Of a stretch of 64,000 nucleotides of DNA, positions 51,032 to 60,386 are shown one piece after another. A model generated the notes under the pieces. It worked only from the letters and a program-made list of their open reading frames with translations, was not told where the DNA came from and searched no databases. Each line of letters begins with the position of its first letter. Positions within the stretch are counted from its first letter, which is position 1. The stretch is from assembly GCA_963837325.1 (NCBI GenBank), contig CAWIMV010000001.1, forward strand, positions 2,418,001 to 2,482,000. The letters run 5' to 3'. The translations under genes were made by a program, and so were the position numbers. Source of the DNA: CAVQKZ01 sp963837325. GTDB lineage: Bacteria; Actinomycetota; Actinomycetes; Mycobacteriales; Jatrophihabitantaceae.

Positions 51032-51496
51032 CTAGTCGCCGCCGCCGATGTCGGTGTCGTAGGCCTCGTAGATCAGGTCGGCGCCGCGTTGGCGGTGCCG
51101 GGCCAGCCGGCTCAGCAGGCTGGTGCCCTGTTCGCGCACTGCGCTGACGTCCTGATCGGTGACCGGTGCCTCCGTGGCCAGCACCAATTTGGCGATCTGC
51201 GCCGCGATCTCGGCGTGCTCGGCGGCGAGGGCGTCAACCGCGTTGGCCAGTCGCAGGTCGCCGGCCAGGATGGCCTGGTGCAGCCCGTTCGTTCCTTCGG
51301 TGACCTCGACGTGCTCGGTGAAGTCCTCGGCCATGGCCTCCAGGACGGTGTGCACCTGTTCGCCCCAGACCACGGCCCGGGCTGATGCCGGCGCGGCGAG
51401 CGCGTATTCGAGGCGGCCCATGGATTCGCGCAGTTCGGCTCGCCGGGCGCGGACGGCGTCGAGTTCGGCCGTGCGGGTGGTGACGACTGGTTCCAT
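51032..51496 (-). CDS. Hemerythrin-like HHE-domain protein
   Basis: The ATG at 51496, 6 bp after GGGAGG, gives 154 residues that are almost entirely helical. His62, Glu67, His73, His94 and His134 with Glu144 are spaced as in a degenerate hemerythrin four-helix bundle that binds a di-iron centre. The C-terminal Arg-Gly-Ala-Asp-Leu-Ile-Tyr-Glu-Ala-Tyr is common in actinobacterial members. It may sense or store oxygen or nitric oxide. No regulator is adjacent. The gene is convergent with gtrA. Confidence 0.65.
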   Translation of the reverse strand: MEPVVTTRTAELDAVRARRAELRESMGRLEYALAAPASARAVVWGEQVHTVLEAMAEDFTEHVEVTEGTNGLHQAILAGDLRLANAVDALAAEHAEIAAQIAKLVLATEAPVTDQDVSAVREQGTSLLSRLARHRQRGADLIYEAYDTDIGGGD

Positions 51497-51611
51497 CGGT
51501 GCCTCCCGAGGTTCCCGACCCATAGTGGGGCCTGCGGGGTCATCCGTCCAGGTCCCGGACAACCCGTGACAATCCGGCCGGGGCTGCGTTGCGCATCTGC
51601 GCCAGGTTCTG

Positions 51612-51675
51612 TTGATCAACTCGCGTTTGCGGTGCGATTTCGCCGATTTCCGCGCACTGAACGCGAGTTGATCAA
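51612..51675. repeat. 64-bp palindrome upstream of the imuA SOS box
   Basis: TTGATCAACTCGCGTT (51612-51627) and its exact complement (51660-51675) form a 16-bp stem. GTGCG (51632-51636) pairs with CGCAC (51653-51657) inside. It differs in sequence from the palindromes around the DUF559 gene but has a similar size and also holds TGATCA. It lies between divergently transcribed genes. Confidence 0.85.
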
Positions 51676-51699
51676 GGGACATTTGTCCGGTTGACTAAG

Positions 51700-51715
51700 T
51701 CGAACAGGTGTTCGA
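51700..51715. promoter_or_regulatory. LexA-binding SOS box of imuA-imuB
   Basis: TCGAAC-AGGT-GTTCGA is a perfect match to the actinobacterial/Gram-positive (Cheo) SOS box with its four-base spacer. It lies 10 bp upstream of the imuA ATG at 51726, so LexA bound here would block the start region. It shows that the imuA-imuB pair is induced by DNA damage. Confidence 0.92.
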
Positions 51716-51725
51716 TGATGATGTG

Positions 51726-52403
51726 ATGCTCGATGTAGCGATCCGCAAGGCCGACGGCTCCACCGCCGTCGATCTGGGCCGCCGCGCCGCTCCCCCACTG
51801 CCGGTCGCTCCGGCGCTTACTGCGATCCTGCCCGACGGGCTGCGGCGAGGCAGCACCGCCAGCGTCACCGGGTCGATCTCGTTGTTGCTGGCCATGCTGG
51901 GGGCCGCTTCGGCCGACGGCGCCTGGTGCGCCCTGGTCGGGCTGCCCCGCATCAGCGCCGAGGCCGCGGCGGAGTACGGCATCGAACTGTCCCGGCTGGC
52001 CATCGTCGAGCAGCCGGGTTCGGGGTGGACGACCGCAGTGGGCGCGCTGCTTGACGCCGTCGACCTGGTAGCCGTCCGTCCCCCCACCGGCCGCTCCGCT
52101 CTGTCGCCCGGCGACGTGCGCCGCTTGGCCGCTCGGGCCCGAAGTCGCGACGCCGTGCTCATCCCTTATCTCGGCGGCGGAGCCGACTGGCCGGGTGCCG
52201 ACGTGCGCCTGAGCGCGCACCCCGGCCACTGGGCCGGCATCGGACCCGGCACCGGCCGGCTGCAGGCCCGCCAACTCGACGTCACCGCCGAAGGCCGCGG
52301 CCAAGCCGCCCGCCCCCGCTCGGCCACCCTCTGGCTGCCCACCGCTGGCGGAGGCGTCGCCACCGTGCCCGCCGTCGCCCCCGTAGTCCAACTAGCCGGC
52401 TAG
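51726..52403 (+). CDS. imuA: ImuA-like mutasome accessory protein
   Basis: Read from the ATG at 51726 (225 residues), because the in-frame GTG at 51708 lies inside the LexA box. The protein has a RecA-like core without a proper Walker A: Gly-Ser-Thr-Ala-Ser-Val-Thr-Gly replaces the nucleotide loop. Ser-Leu-Leu-Leu-Ala-Met-Leu and Ala-Leu-Val-Gly-Leu-Pro follow. This matches ImuA-type proteins that bridge ImuB and DnaE2 in damage-induced mutagenesis. It is followed after 12 bp by imuB. The family is divergent, so the call leans on context. Confidence 0.8.
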   Translation: MLDVAIRKADGSTAVDLGRRAAPPLPVAPALTAILPDGLRRGSTASVTGSISLLLAMLGAASADGAWCALVGLPRISAEAAAEYGIELSRLAIVEQPGSGWTTAVGALLDAVDLVAVRPPTGRSALSPGDVRRLAARARSRDAVLIPYLGGGADWPGADVRLSAHPGHWAGIGPGTGRLQARQLDVTAEGRGQAARPRSATLWLPTAGGGVATVPAVAPVVQLAG

Positions 52404-52415
52404 CCCGCTGCACCA

Positions 52416-53959
52416 ATGAGAACGATCGCTGTCTGGTGCCCGGACTGGCCGGTGACTACGGCTCGGCTCGACGCCGGGCTGCCGGCCGAGGCACCGATTG
52501 CCGTCGTCACCGCAAACCACGTGGTGGCCTGCTCGCACCAGGCCCGTACGGCGGGGGTGCGGCGCGGGCTGCGGCGCCGCGAGGCCCAGTCGCGCTGCCC
52601 GGACCTCGCCGTGCTGGCCCGCAACGAGGCGGCCGAGGCCCGCACCTTCGAACCCGTCGTGGGCGTCCTCGAGTCGATCGCACCCGGCGTCGAGATAACC
52701 CGCCCCGGGCTGGCCGCGATCGGGATGCGCGGACCGACGCGCTACTTCGGCGGCGAGACCGCAGTGCTGCATGCGCTGTCCCGGGCGGTCGCAGGGCTGC
52801 CGGCCCTCGGGGGCGCCGACGTGTTGATCGGCGTCGCCGACGGCGCGTTCGCGGCAGAGCAGGCCGCCCGTCGAGGGCTGATCGTCGAGGCCGGCGAGTC
52901 GGAGCGGTTCCTCGCCGCGCTGCCGGTGGAGACACTCGACCCGTCCGGAGCCTCACCTCTGATCGATCTGCTGCGCCGGCTCGGACTGCTGACGTTGGGC
53001 GCATTCGCGGCGCTGCCGGCTCGGGACGTGCTGGCCCGCTTCGGCCCGGTCGGGGCGTGGGCGCATCGGCAGGCCGGTGGCCGCGACGACCGCCCGGTGT
53101 CCGGCCGCCGGCCGCCGGTCGAGTTCGCGGTCACGCTCGACCTCGAGCCGCCGGTCGACCGCGTCGACACGGTGGCGTTCAGCGCCCGCGGGGTGGCCGA
53201 GCAGTTCGTCACCGACCTGGCCGCGCACGGGCTGGCCTGCACCTGCCTCGAGCTGCAGGCGCTGTCGGAGAACGGCGAGGAGACGGTGCGTCGTTGGCGG
53301 CACGCGGGCGTGCTGTCCACCGTCGACGTGCTCGACCGCATCCGGTGGCAGCTGGAAGGTTGGCTGTCGCGGCCGGGCCGACCCACCGGCGGCGTGAGCC
53401 GGCTGCGGCTCGTCCCGATCGAGGCGGTGCCCACCGGCGCGCACCAGCAGGCCTTGTGGGGCGGCTCGGGCGAGCACGACGAGCGGGCCCATCGCGCGCT
53501 GGCCCGGGTGCAGACGCTGCTCGGGCACGGTTCGGTGCTGGCGCCGGTGCTCGACGGCGGGCGAGATCCGGGCCAGCGCACCCGATTGGTGCCGTGGGGC
53601 GACGAGCCGACGCCGGTCCGCTCGCCCGAACAGCCCTGGCCCGGGCAGCTGCCCGCACCGGCCCCGTCGATACTGCTCGATCCACCTCGCCCGGCTCAGG
53701 TGCTCGACGACGCCGGGCGGGCGGTGGTCGTCACGCCGCGGGGCGGGGTGCCGCACCCACCGGCCCGCTTCGGCTTCGGTGGTGACGTGGTCGCGATCGC
53801 GTCCTGGGCCGGGCCGTGGCCGGTCGACGAGCGCTGGTGGAACGCCGAGTCAGCGCGGCAGGTCGTGCGGTGTCAGCTCGTCGACGTCCGCGGCCGAGCC
53901 TTCCTCGTCAGCGCCACGATGACGCCCGACGGGCCGCCCCAATGGCAGGTCGACGCGAT

Positions 53960-53969
<10 letters not shown>
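52416..53969 (+). CDS. imuB: ImuB, catalytically inactive Y-family DNA polymerase homologue
   Basis: A 517-residue protein beginning Arg-Thr-Ile-Ala-Val-Trp-Cys-Pro-Asp-Trp-Pro, where active Y-family polymerases have the metal-binding Asp-x-Asp/Phe-Phe-Ala motif, so catalysis is lost as in known ImuB. The palm/finger region, Gly-Val-Arg-Arg-Gly-Leu-Arg-Arg-Arg-Glu-Ala-Gln and the long C-terminal extension are present. ImuB links DnaE2 to the sliding clamp during error-prone repair. dnaE2 is not adjacent and must lie elsewhere. The 3' end overlaps the convergent permease gene by 10 bp. Confidence 0.93.
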
Positions 53970-55228
<1,259 letters not shown>

Positions 55229-55241
55229 GGGCGGCCGCTGC

Positions 55242-55703
55242 TCAACCGAGCAGGGTGGCCGCGACGGTCGCGGCGAGGTCCCAGCACGCCTCGCGGTCGT
55301 CGTTGCCCGGCGCACCGGACACCAGCACCGGCTCGTGCACCCGCTCCCAGCCCATGCCTTTGGTGATCGACTCCGCGGCCCGGACGGCCCCGGTCGTGTC
55401 GAGGTTGCCGTGCACGTACAACCCGTACGGTGCACCGACCTTCGCGGTCAGGCAGGGGTAGTACACCTGGTCGAAGAAGTGCTTCATCGCGCCGGACAGG
55501 TAGCCGATGTTCGCCGGCGTTCCCAGGACGAAGCCGTCGGCCGCGAGAACGTCGACCGCGGTCGCCGCCAGCGCGGCCCGCACCTGCACGTCGACGTCCT
55601 CGAGACCTTCGGCCCGCGTGCCGTCGAGCACCGCTTCTAGCAATTCCTGCAGCGCTGGCGAGGTCGTGTGGTGCACGACGAGCAGGACGCGACGATCGGC
55701 CAC
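55242..55703 (-). CDS. Flavodoxin-family (NAD(P)H-dependent FMN reductase-like) protein
   Basis: A GTG at 55703 gives 153 residues of flavodoxin-like fold. The phosphate loop His-His-Thr-Thr-Ser-Pro-Ala is near residues 11-17. The second FMN loop Gly-Thr-Pro-Ala-Asn-Ile-Gly-Tyr-Leu-Ser-Gly and Lys-His-Phe-Phe-Asp-Gln-Val-Tyr follow. It probably binds FMN and carries or accepts electrons. Partner unknown; the flavin-storage protein dodecin is encoded next to it, 28 bp upstream. Confidence 0.85.
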   Translation of the reverse strand: MADRRVLLVVHHTTSPALQELLEAVLDGTRAEGLEDVDVQVRAALAATAVDVLAADGFVLGTPANIGYLSGAMKHFFDQVYYPCLTAKVGAPYGLYVHGNLDTTGAVRAAESITKGMGWERVHEPVLVSGAPGNDDREACWDLAATVAATLLG

Positions 55704-55731
55704 CGCGTCAACCTATCGGCCGCCGAAAGGA

Positions 55732-55944
55732 TCAGTCGGCCTCGAGCCGGAAGCCGACCTTCAGGCCGACCTGGACGTGGCCGACGGCGCCGTCCTCGAT
55801 GTGCCCGCGGATCTCGGTGACCTCGAACCAGTCCAGGCCGCGAAGGGTCTCGGCGGCGCGCCCGACGGCGCCTTTGATCGCGTCGTCGATGCTCTCGGTG
55901 GAGGTGCCGACGATCTCGGTGACACGGTAGGTATGGCTGGGCAT
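55732..55944 (-). CDS. Dodecin family flavin-binding protein
   Basis: A 70-residue protein matching dodecin over its whole length: Tyr-Arg-Val-Thr-Glu-Ile-Val-Gly-Thr-Ser near the start, flavin-stacking Trp39 in Leu-Asp-Trp-Phe-Glu-Val, and Gln58 in Val-Gln-Val-Gly-Leu-Lys-Val-Gly-Phe. Dodecins assemble into hollow dodecamers that store or buffer flavins or CoA. The ATG at 55944 is the natural start; longer readings overlap the cyclase gene. Confidence 0.93.
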   Translation of the reverse strand: MPSHTYRVTEIVGTSTESIDDAIKGAVGRAAETLRGLDWFEVTEIRGHIEDGAVGHVQVGLKVGFRLEAD

Positions 55945-55982
55945 CCGGACTCCTTCTGCGATGGGGACGGGTGCGGGTGCGG

Positions 55983-58625
55983 TCAGACCCGGTCGCGCGC
56001 GCCGACGGACACGACGAGCTCGATGGCTTGTTCGGGTGACAGGTCCGCACCGGCAGCGTAGGCCTCTTGCCACTCGCCGACCGGCACGGACTCCCGGATC
56101 GGATCGAGCCACTCGTGCAGCCGTCCTTCTTCGGCGAGCGACCGGGGCATCTGGATCGAGGCGCGCTGGGCGTCGGCACCGCCGATCAGCCGCGCGGCGA
56201 GAATCGGCTCCCCGAGTCCGGCCACGACGGCCGCCCCGATCTCCATGAGCTCGACGGTCAGATCCTTGTCGCGGAAGGAGAAAATCTCCGGTGCCCACTC
56301 GACGTAGCGGCGGTGGGCTGCCTGCGCCCCTTCCGCTTGCAAGATGGCGCCCAGGTAGTTGAGGCGGTCGATGGCCACGCCCCACGCGTCGCCCTTGCGG
56401 GTGTCAGCGGCGATGGCTTCCTCCGCGGCGCGGGCAGCTTCGGCGTACTGACCGAGGTCGATGTACACGACGACCAGGTTGCCCAGCGCCGCAGCTTCGT
56501 AGCCGACGCTGCCGCTGGCCCGGCAGACTTCCAAGCTCTTGCGCAGCAATGCCATTGCTCCGGCCGAGTCGCCGCCCTGCCGGTGGGCGATGGCTAGGTC
56601 GTTGTAGGCCCGGGCCTCGAATTCGCTGTGGCCCAGCCGCTGCGCCATCTCGAGCGCGCGGGTGAACACGTCGGTAGCGCCGTCGACATCGGTCTGCTGC
56701 AGCACGGCCACCCCGAGGCCGTGCAGCAACGTGACGTTCGCTTCGGAGTCGACGTCGTCGGCGACGGCAACACCGCGCTCCTGCCACTGCCGGGCCTCGG
56801 GCACAGCCACGTTGCCGAAGCGATACCAGTAGCTGGTGACGAGATTGAGCAGGGCGGCACCGGCCTCGACCCGTTCGTGGCCGTCGGTGTCGGCCGGTCG
56901 CAATGACCAGTCGAGCGCGGCTCGGATGTCGTTCTCCACCGCGCTGATGCTGTCGAGCCCGATCATGTGCAACGGCCCGCGCAGCAGCTTGTTCATCCGG
57001 TCGACGACGTCGATGCACCAGCGCACGTGCCGCAACCGCACGGCATCGGCCTCGCCGGACTCGACCAGCCGATCGAGCGCGAACGCGCGGATCGTTTCCA
57101 GCAGCGCGACCCGCGGTTCGGCGTCCACCCCTTCGTCGACGCGCACCAGATTCGTCGCGACCAGCCGCCTCGCGACCGCGAGCGTCTCGACCCCCTCCTC
57201 GCCGGCGACGGCCGCGACGGCATCCAGGTCGCAGCTCGCCCGGAAGACACCGAGGCGGCGGAACACGGCCCGTTCGGTGTCGTCAAGCAGGTCGTAGCTC
57301 CAGGCGATGGTGGCGCCGAGCGTGCGCTGTCGCTCCGGTCGGTCAGCCGCGGTGAGCCCGGCACCGAGCTGGGTGTCGATGCGCGACAGCAGCGCCCGCG
57401 GGCTCAGCATCCGACAGTTCGCGGCCGCGAGTTCGAGCGCGAGCGGCAGCCCGTCCAAGCGGCGGCACACCGCCACGACGTCGGTTTGGTTCTGCTCGGT
57501 CAGCGTGAACGTCGGACGGACCATCTGGGCGTGGCGCACGAACATCTCCACCGCCGCCGACGAGCGCACTGCGGCCGGATCGGCGGAGGCCGGCAGCGCT
57601 AACGGTTGCACTGGAAACTCATGCTCACCGGCCAGCAGCAACGGCCGGCGCGAGGCCGCAAGGACGCGCACATGCGGTGCGGCCGACAACAATGCGTTGA
57701 CCACCGCATCGGCGTCGCGGATCTGTTCGAGGTTGTCCAGCAGCAACAGCACGCGGCGCTCGGCGAGATGGCCGGTGACGCGCCCGGCCGCCGTGCCGTC
57801 GGCCGCTCCGCCGGCACCGAGCACCTCGCCGATCACTGGCCACATGTGCTGGCCGGTGTCGACCGTATGCAGACCGACGAAATACACGCCGTCGGGGTAG
57901 TCGGACTCCAGCTGCGCCGCCGCGGCGATCGCGAGGCGAGTCTTGCCCGAGCCGCCCGGTCCGGTAAGGCTGACCAGCCGGACGTCATCGTCGGCGAAGA
58001 ACTCGCACAAGGCGGCCAGGTCGCTTTCGCGTCCGACAAGCGGCGTCGCGGCGATCGGCAGCGCCGCGGTCTTACCGAGACTGCGCAATGGCGGGAACTC
58101 GGCGAGCATTCCCGGGCCGACCACGTCGTAGAGCTGCTCATCGCCGGGGAGGTCCTTGAGCCGGTGGTGGCCGAGGTCGCGTAGCTCGACGTCGGCGAGA
58201 TCTCGCACCAACCGGTGGGTGGCGCTCGACAGCACGATCTGGCCGCCGTTCGCGGTCGAACCGATGCGGGCGGCGCGGTGCACGTCCTCGCCGATGTAGC
58301 CGTCCTCGTGCCGTTGCGGTTCGCCGGTGTGGAGTCCCATCCGGACCCGCAGCTCGGCGGCGTCCGGCCATTCGTGTCGCTTCAACCCACGCTGCCCGTC
58401 GACGGCGGCCGCGACGGCGTCGTGCGCCGAGCGGAAGACCACGAAGAAGCTGTCGCCCTCGGTGCCCATCTCGATACCGCCGTGCTGGGCGAATGCGGCG
58501 CGGAGGATTTCGCGCTGCCCCGACAGCGCCTCACCCCACCGCGGGCCGAGCCGATGCAACAGCACCGTCGATCCTTCGATGTCACTGAACAGGAGCGTCA
58601 ACGTTCCCGTCGGCAACGCAGCCAT
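55983..58625 (-). CDS. Class III nucleotide cyclase-AAA/NB-ARC ATPase-TPR regulator
   Basis: An 880-residue multidomain protein. Residues 8-130 form a cyclase homology domain with metal-binding Asp15 (Phe-Ser-Asp-Ile-Glu-Gly-Ser-Thr) and Asp58 (Glu-Gly-Asp-Ser-Phe-Phe). The transition-state Asn is replaced by His116 in Val-His-Arg-Ala-Ala-Arg, while Arg120 is kept. A P-loop ATPase follows (Gly-Pro-Gly-Gly-Ser-Gly-Lys-Thr at 222-229, with Leu-Leu-Leu-Leu-Asp-Asn-Leu-Glu later), and the second half is helical TPR-like repeats. Related mycobacterial proteins also carry a LuxR DNA-binding domain, which is absent here. It may make cAMP or act mainly as an ATP-driven signalling switch. Confidence 0.9.
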   Translation of the reverse strand: MAALPTGTLTLLFSDIEGSTVLLHRLGPRWGEALSGQREILRAAFAQHGGIEMGTEGDSFFVVFRSAHDAVAAAVDGQRGLKRHEWPDAAELRVRMGLHTGEPQRHEDGYIGEDVHRAARIGSTANGGQIVLSSATHRLVRDLADVELRDLGHHRLKDLPGDEQLYDVVGPGMLAEFPPLRSLGKTAALPIAATPLVGRESDLAALCEFFADDDVRLVSLTGPGGSGKTRLAIAAAAQLESDYPDGVYFVGLHTVDTGQHMWPVIGEVLGAGGAADGTAAGRVTGHLAERRVLLLLDNLEQIRDADAVVNALLSAAPHVRVLAASRRPLLLAGEHEFPVQPLALPASADPAAVRSSAAVEMFVRHAQMVRPTFTLTEQNQTDVVAVCRRLDGLPLALELAAANCRMLSPRALLSRIDTQLGAGLTAADRPERQRTLGATIAWSYDLLDDTERAVFRRLGVFRASCDLDAVAAVAGEEGVETLAVARRLVATNLVRVDEGVDAEPRVALLETIRAFALDRLVESGEADAVRLRHVRWCIDVVDRMNKLLRGPLHMIGLDSISAVENDIRAALDWSLRPADTDGHERVEAGAALLNLVTSYWYRFGNVAVPEARQWQERGVAVADDVDSEANVTLLHGLGVAVLQQTDVDGATDVFTRALEMAQRLGHSEFEARAYNDLAIAHRQGGDSAGAMALLRKSLEVCRASGSVGYEAAALGNLVVVYIDLGQYAEAARAAEEAIAADTRKGDAWGVAIDRLNYLGAILQAEGAQAAHRRYVEWAPEIFSFRDKDLTVELMEIGAAVVAGLGEPILAARLIGGADAQRASIQMPRSLAEEGRLHEWLDPIRESVPVGEWQEAYAAGADLSPEQAIELVVSVGARDRV

Positions 58626-58704
58626 GAGCAGCAGTATGAGGCGCGCGGCGAGAATTTGACCGTCGCTTGACGAATTTTGAGCTAGCCCGCCCCGCCGACG
58701 TGGA

Positions 58705-58737
58705 CGAGCCCGGCGGCCGTGACAGCCGCCGGGCTCG
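58705..58737. terminator. Strong hairpin, possible terminator
   Basis: CGAGCCCGGCGGC (58705-58717) and its exact complement (58725-58737) form a 13-bp stem around CGTGACA. No U-run follows on either strand. Its position does not match the 3' end of any firm gene, so a role as a 5' leader structure is also possible. Confidence 0.5.
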
Positions 58738-58751
58738 GGGGGAGGGAGTCT

Positions 58752-58874
58752 ATGAAGCGGGCAAGCCGCTTATCGCCGGCGTGGACACGGTGGGTAGCCG
58801 AGACTGAACTGGTAATTCGGACCTTTCGGTCGAACCCATCCGAATCACCGCCCGAATCTGGACAATTTGTGTAA
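58752..58874 (+). CDS. Possible small ORF, 40 residues
   Basis: An ATG at 58752 lies 5 bp after GGAGGG (58741-58746) and opens a 40-codon frame ending at TAA (58872-58874). The peptide has a basic start (Lys-Arg-Ala-Ser-Arg), two tryptophans and a Ser/Pro-rich end, with no recognised motif or membrane segment. Only the ribosome site and intergenic position support it. It may be chance. Confidence 0.25.
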   Translation: MKRASRLSPAWTRWVAETELVIRTFRSNPSESPPESGQFV

Positions 58875-58963
58875 TCGATGTGCAGCCTGGCACACGCGGT
58901 GTAAAGCCTCTGTGAGATTCAGTGGTGGTTGGCGTGAACTCATCGCGTCTACTAAGCGTCAGG

Positions 58964-59821
58964 TCAAAACTGATGTAGATAGAACGGCGTGTGCTGGTCG
59001 TCGGCGCAATCCGATTCCAGCGCGTACGGCCGCTGCACCGGATCGGTCGCGGTTCCCCCGGCCGCCCGGACCCGGGCTACGGCCTCGGCGATGTCGTCGA
59101 CCCGGTAGCAGAGCACGGCGCCGGGCCGCTCGCCGCGGCTGATCCCGATCTGAGGCGTGGCCTGCGGGGACCCGTCCTCGAAGTGCCACCCGAGCACAGC
59201 ACCGTAGAAGTCTCGCGCCACGGCCGGATCCCCCACGATCAGGCTGACGTAGCTGATGTCGCCGGCCTGGACGCCGTTGCGCGCCGGCCGTCGGCCGCTA
59301 GGTGGCAGCTGGTGCAGGAAGAAGTCGATGCCCTGGTTGTCGACGCACTCAGCGGCGAGCCCGTACGGCTCGTCGTGCGGGTCAGTCGCAGTACCACCGT
59401 GCGCGCGCACCGCGGCGACGGCTTGATCGAGGTTCTCGACGCGATAGCCGAGTACGGCGCCGTGTACCTGGCGATCGGGTGGCAGCGGACCGGACCATAG
59501 CCCGACCTGCGGGATGACGTCGTCGACCTGGTTGCCGACGCTTTCAACCTGCCCAGGGCCGAATGTCCAGGCCAGCACGTGGTTGTAGAAGTCCCGGCCG
59601 CGAGCGAGATCGGGCAGCGCCAGCGTGATGTAGGAAACGTCTCCAGGTCGTGTTCCGTTGCGGGAAAGACCGTCGCGGAGCAGGGCATCAGTCATCGGTT
59701 CCTCCTGGTGTGGTGCGGCGAGCACCGCACGAATGATGCTCTGGCGCAGGTCGGCCGCGAATTCCGGATCGGGATCGACGGGTATGACGGGGCTGCGCAG
59801 CATGTCCAGTGGATCACTCAT
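58964..59821 (-). CDS. VOC family protein with two glyoxalase-like domains
   Basis: This 285-residue protein starts with about 42 residues rich in Pro and Asp, including an amphipathic stretch. Two vicinal-oxygen-chelate modules follow at about 58-170 and 185-285. Each begins Gly-Asp-(Val/Ile)-Ser-Tyr and carries Asp-Phe-Tyr with Val-Leu-(Ala/Gly)-Trp, and each ends in Phe-(Phe/Tyr)-Leu-His-Gln. Similar proteins are often labelled glyoxalase/bleomycin resistance. Its start overlaps the ECF sigma gene by 8 bp, so it is part of that regulon. Metal ligands are incomplete and the substrate is unknown. Confidence 0.82.
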   Translation of the reverse strand: MSDPLDMLRSPVIPVDPDPEFAADLRQSIIRAVLAAPHQEEPMTDALLRDGLSRNGTRPGDVSYITLALPDLARGRDFYNHVLAWTFGPGQVESVGNQVDDVIPQVGLWSGPLPPDRQVHGAVLGYRVENLDQAVAAVRAHGGTATDPHDEPYGLAAECVDNQGIDFFLHQLPPSGRRPARNGVQAGDISYVSLIVGDPAVARDFYGAVLGWHFEDGSPQATPQIGISRGERPGAVLCYRVDDIAEAVARVRAAGGTATDPVQRPYALESDCADDQHTPFYLHQF

Positions 59822-60311
59822 CGCTGCCCCCTTCGTAGTCGTGGCGGAAGGCTCGGCGGGCCCGCACCAGGAGCGCCTCGGTGGCGTGCACGGTGCGCTC
59901 GAGAATGGCGGCGGTCTCAGGCACGCTCAGGCCGTCGAGATAGCGCAGGGTGAGCGCCGCGCGGTGCTGCGGCGCCAAGTTGTCGAGGACCTCGCGGGCG
60001 CGGAGTACGTCCAGCGCGACGTCCCAACTGTCGCCAGGTTGCGTCGCCCCGGCCACGGACTCGAGCAACCGCTGCTGGCGGGCCTGCCAGCGCCAGTGAT
60101 CGGCCAGCTTGTGGCGGGCGATACCGATCAGCCAGCCGACGGTGCGCGGCGCGTCGGACGGTGCGGCCAGGGCAGCGAGGAAGGTCTCCGCCGTGAGGTC
60201 CTGGGCGAGTGCCCGGTCCGAGCAACGCGCGATGAGGTATCCGTAGACGTCCGGCAGCGCTCGGTCGTACAGCGCCAGGAACTCAGCGCCTCGGTCCGGA
60301 ACGGCCCTCAC
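59814..60311 (-). CDS. ECF sigma factor
   Basis: A 165-residue sigma factor with only regions 2 and 4. Region 2 (about 9-75) includes Ala-Gln-Asp-Leu-Thr-Ala-Glu-Thr-Phe-Leu-Ala-Ala and Gly-Trp-Leu-Ile-Gly-Ile-Ala-Arg-His-Lys. Region 4 (about 108-155) has Leu-Arg-Tyr-Leu-Asp-Gly-Leu-Ser-Val-Pro-Glu-Thr-Ala and an Arg-Ala-Arg-Arg-Ala-Phe-Arg end. It should direct RNA polymerase to a stress regulon. No separate anti-sigma gene is adjacent; the coupled VOC gene with its extra N-terminal segment may take a regulatory part. Confidence 0.9.
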   Translation of the reverse strand: MRAVPDRGAEFLALYDRALPDVYGYLIARCSDRALAQDLTAETFLAALAAPSDAPRTVGWLIGIARHKLADHWRWQARQQRLLESVAGATQPGDSWDVALDVLRAREVLDNLAPQHRAALTLRYLDGLSVPETAAILERTVHATEALLVRARRAFRHDYEGGSDE

Positions 60312-60386
60312 ACCTATAACGTCGTCCGCTGGGCCCGCTTTCCGACACCCGACACGCCACTCGATTTCGGCGGGTCACGGCTGGAC

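Larger units (their letters stand above)
58626..58963. other. 338-bp intergenic region upstream of the cyclase gene
   Basis: No gene of recognised family. The region holds one strong hairpin (58705-58737), a possible 40-codon ORF with a good ribosome site (58752-58874) and an AT-richer stretch near 58650-58680 that may contain the cyclase promoter. Nothing firm was seen in 58875-58963. Confidence 0.6.

Noticed and set aside
51708..51725. GTG at 51708 as the imuA start
   Set aside because: It lies inside the perfect LexA box, so the transcript would have to start within the operator. The ATG at 51726 fits better.
52436..53785. 449-codon frame overlapping imuB on the same strand
   Set aside because: The product is Arg/Ala/Gly-rich with no family pattern, while the imuB frame is clear.
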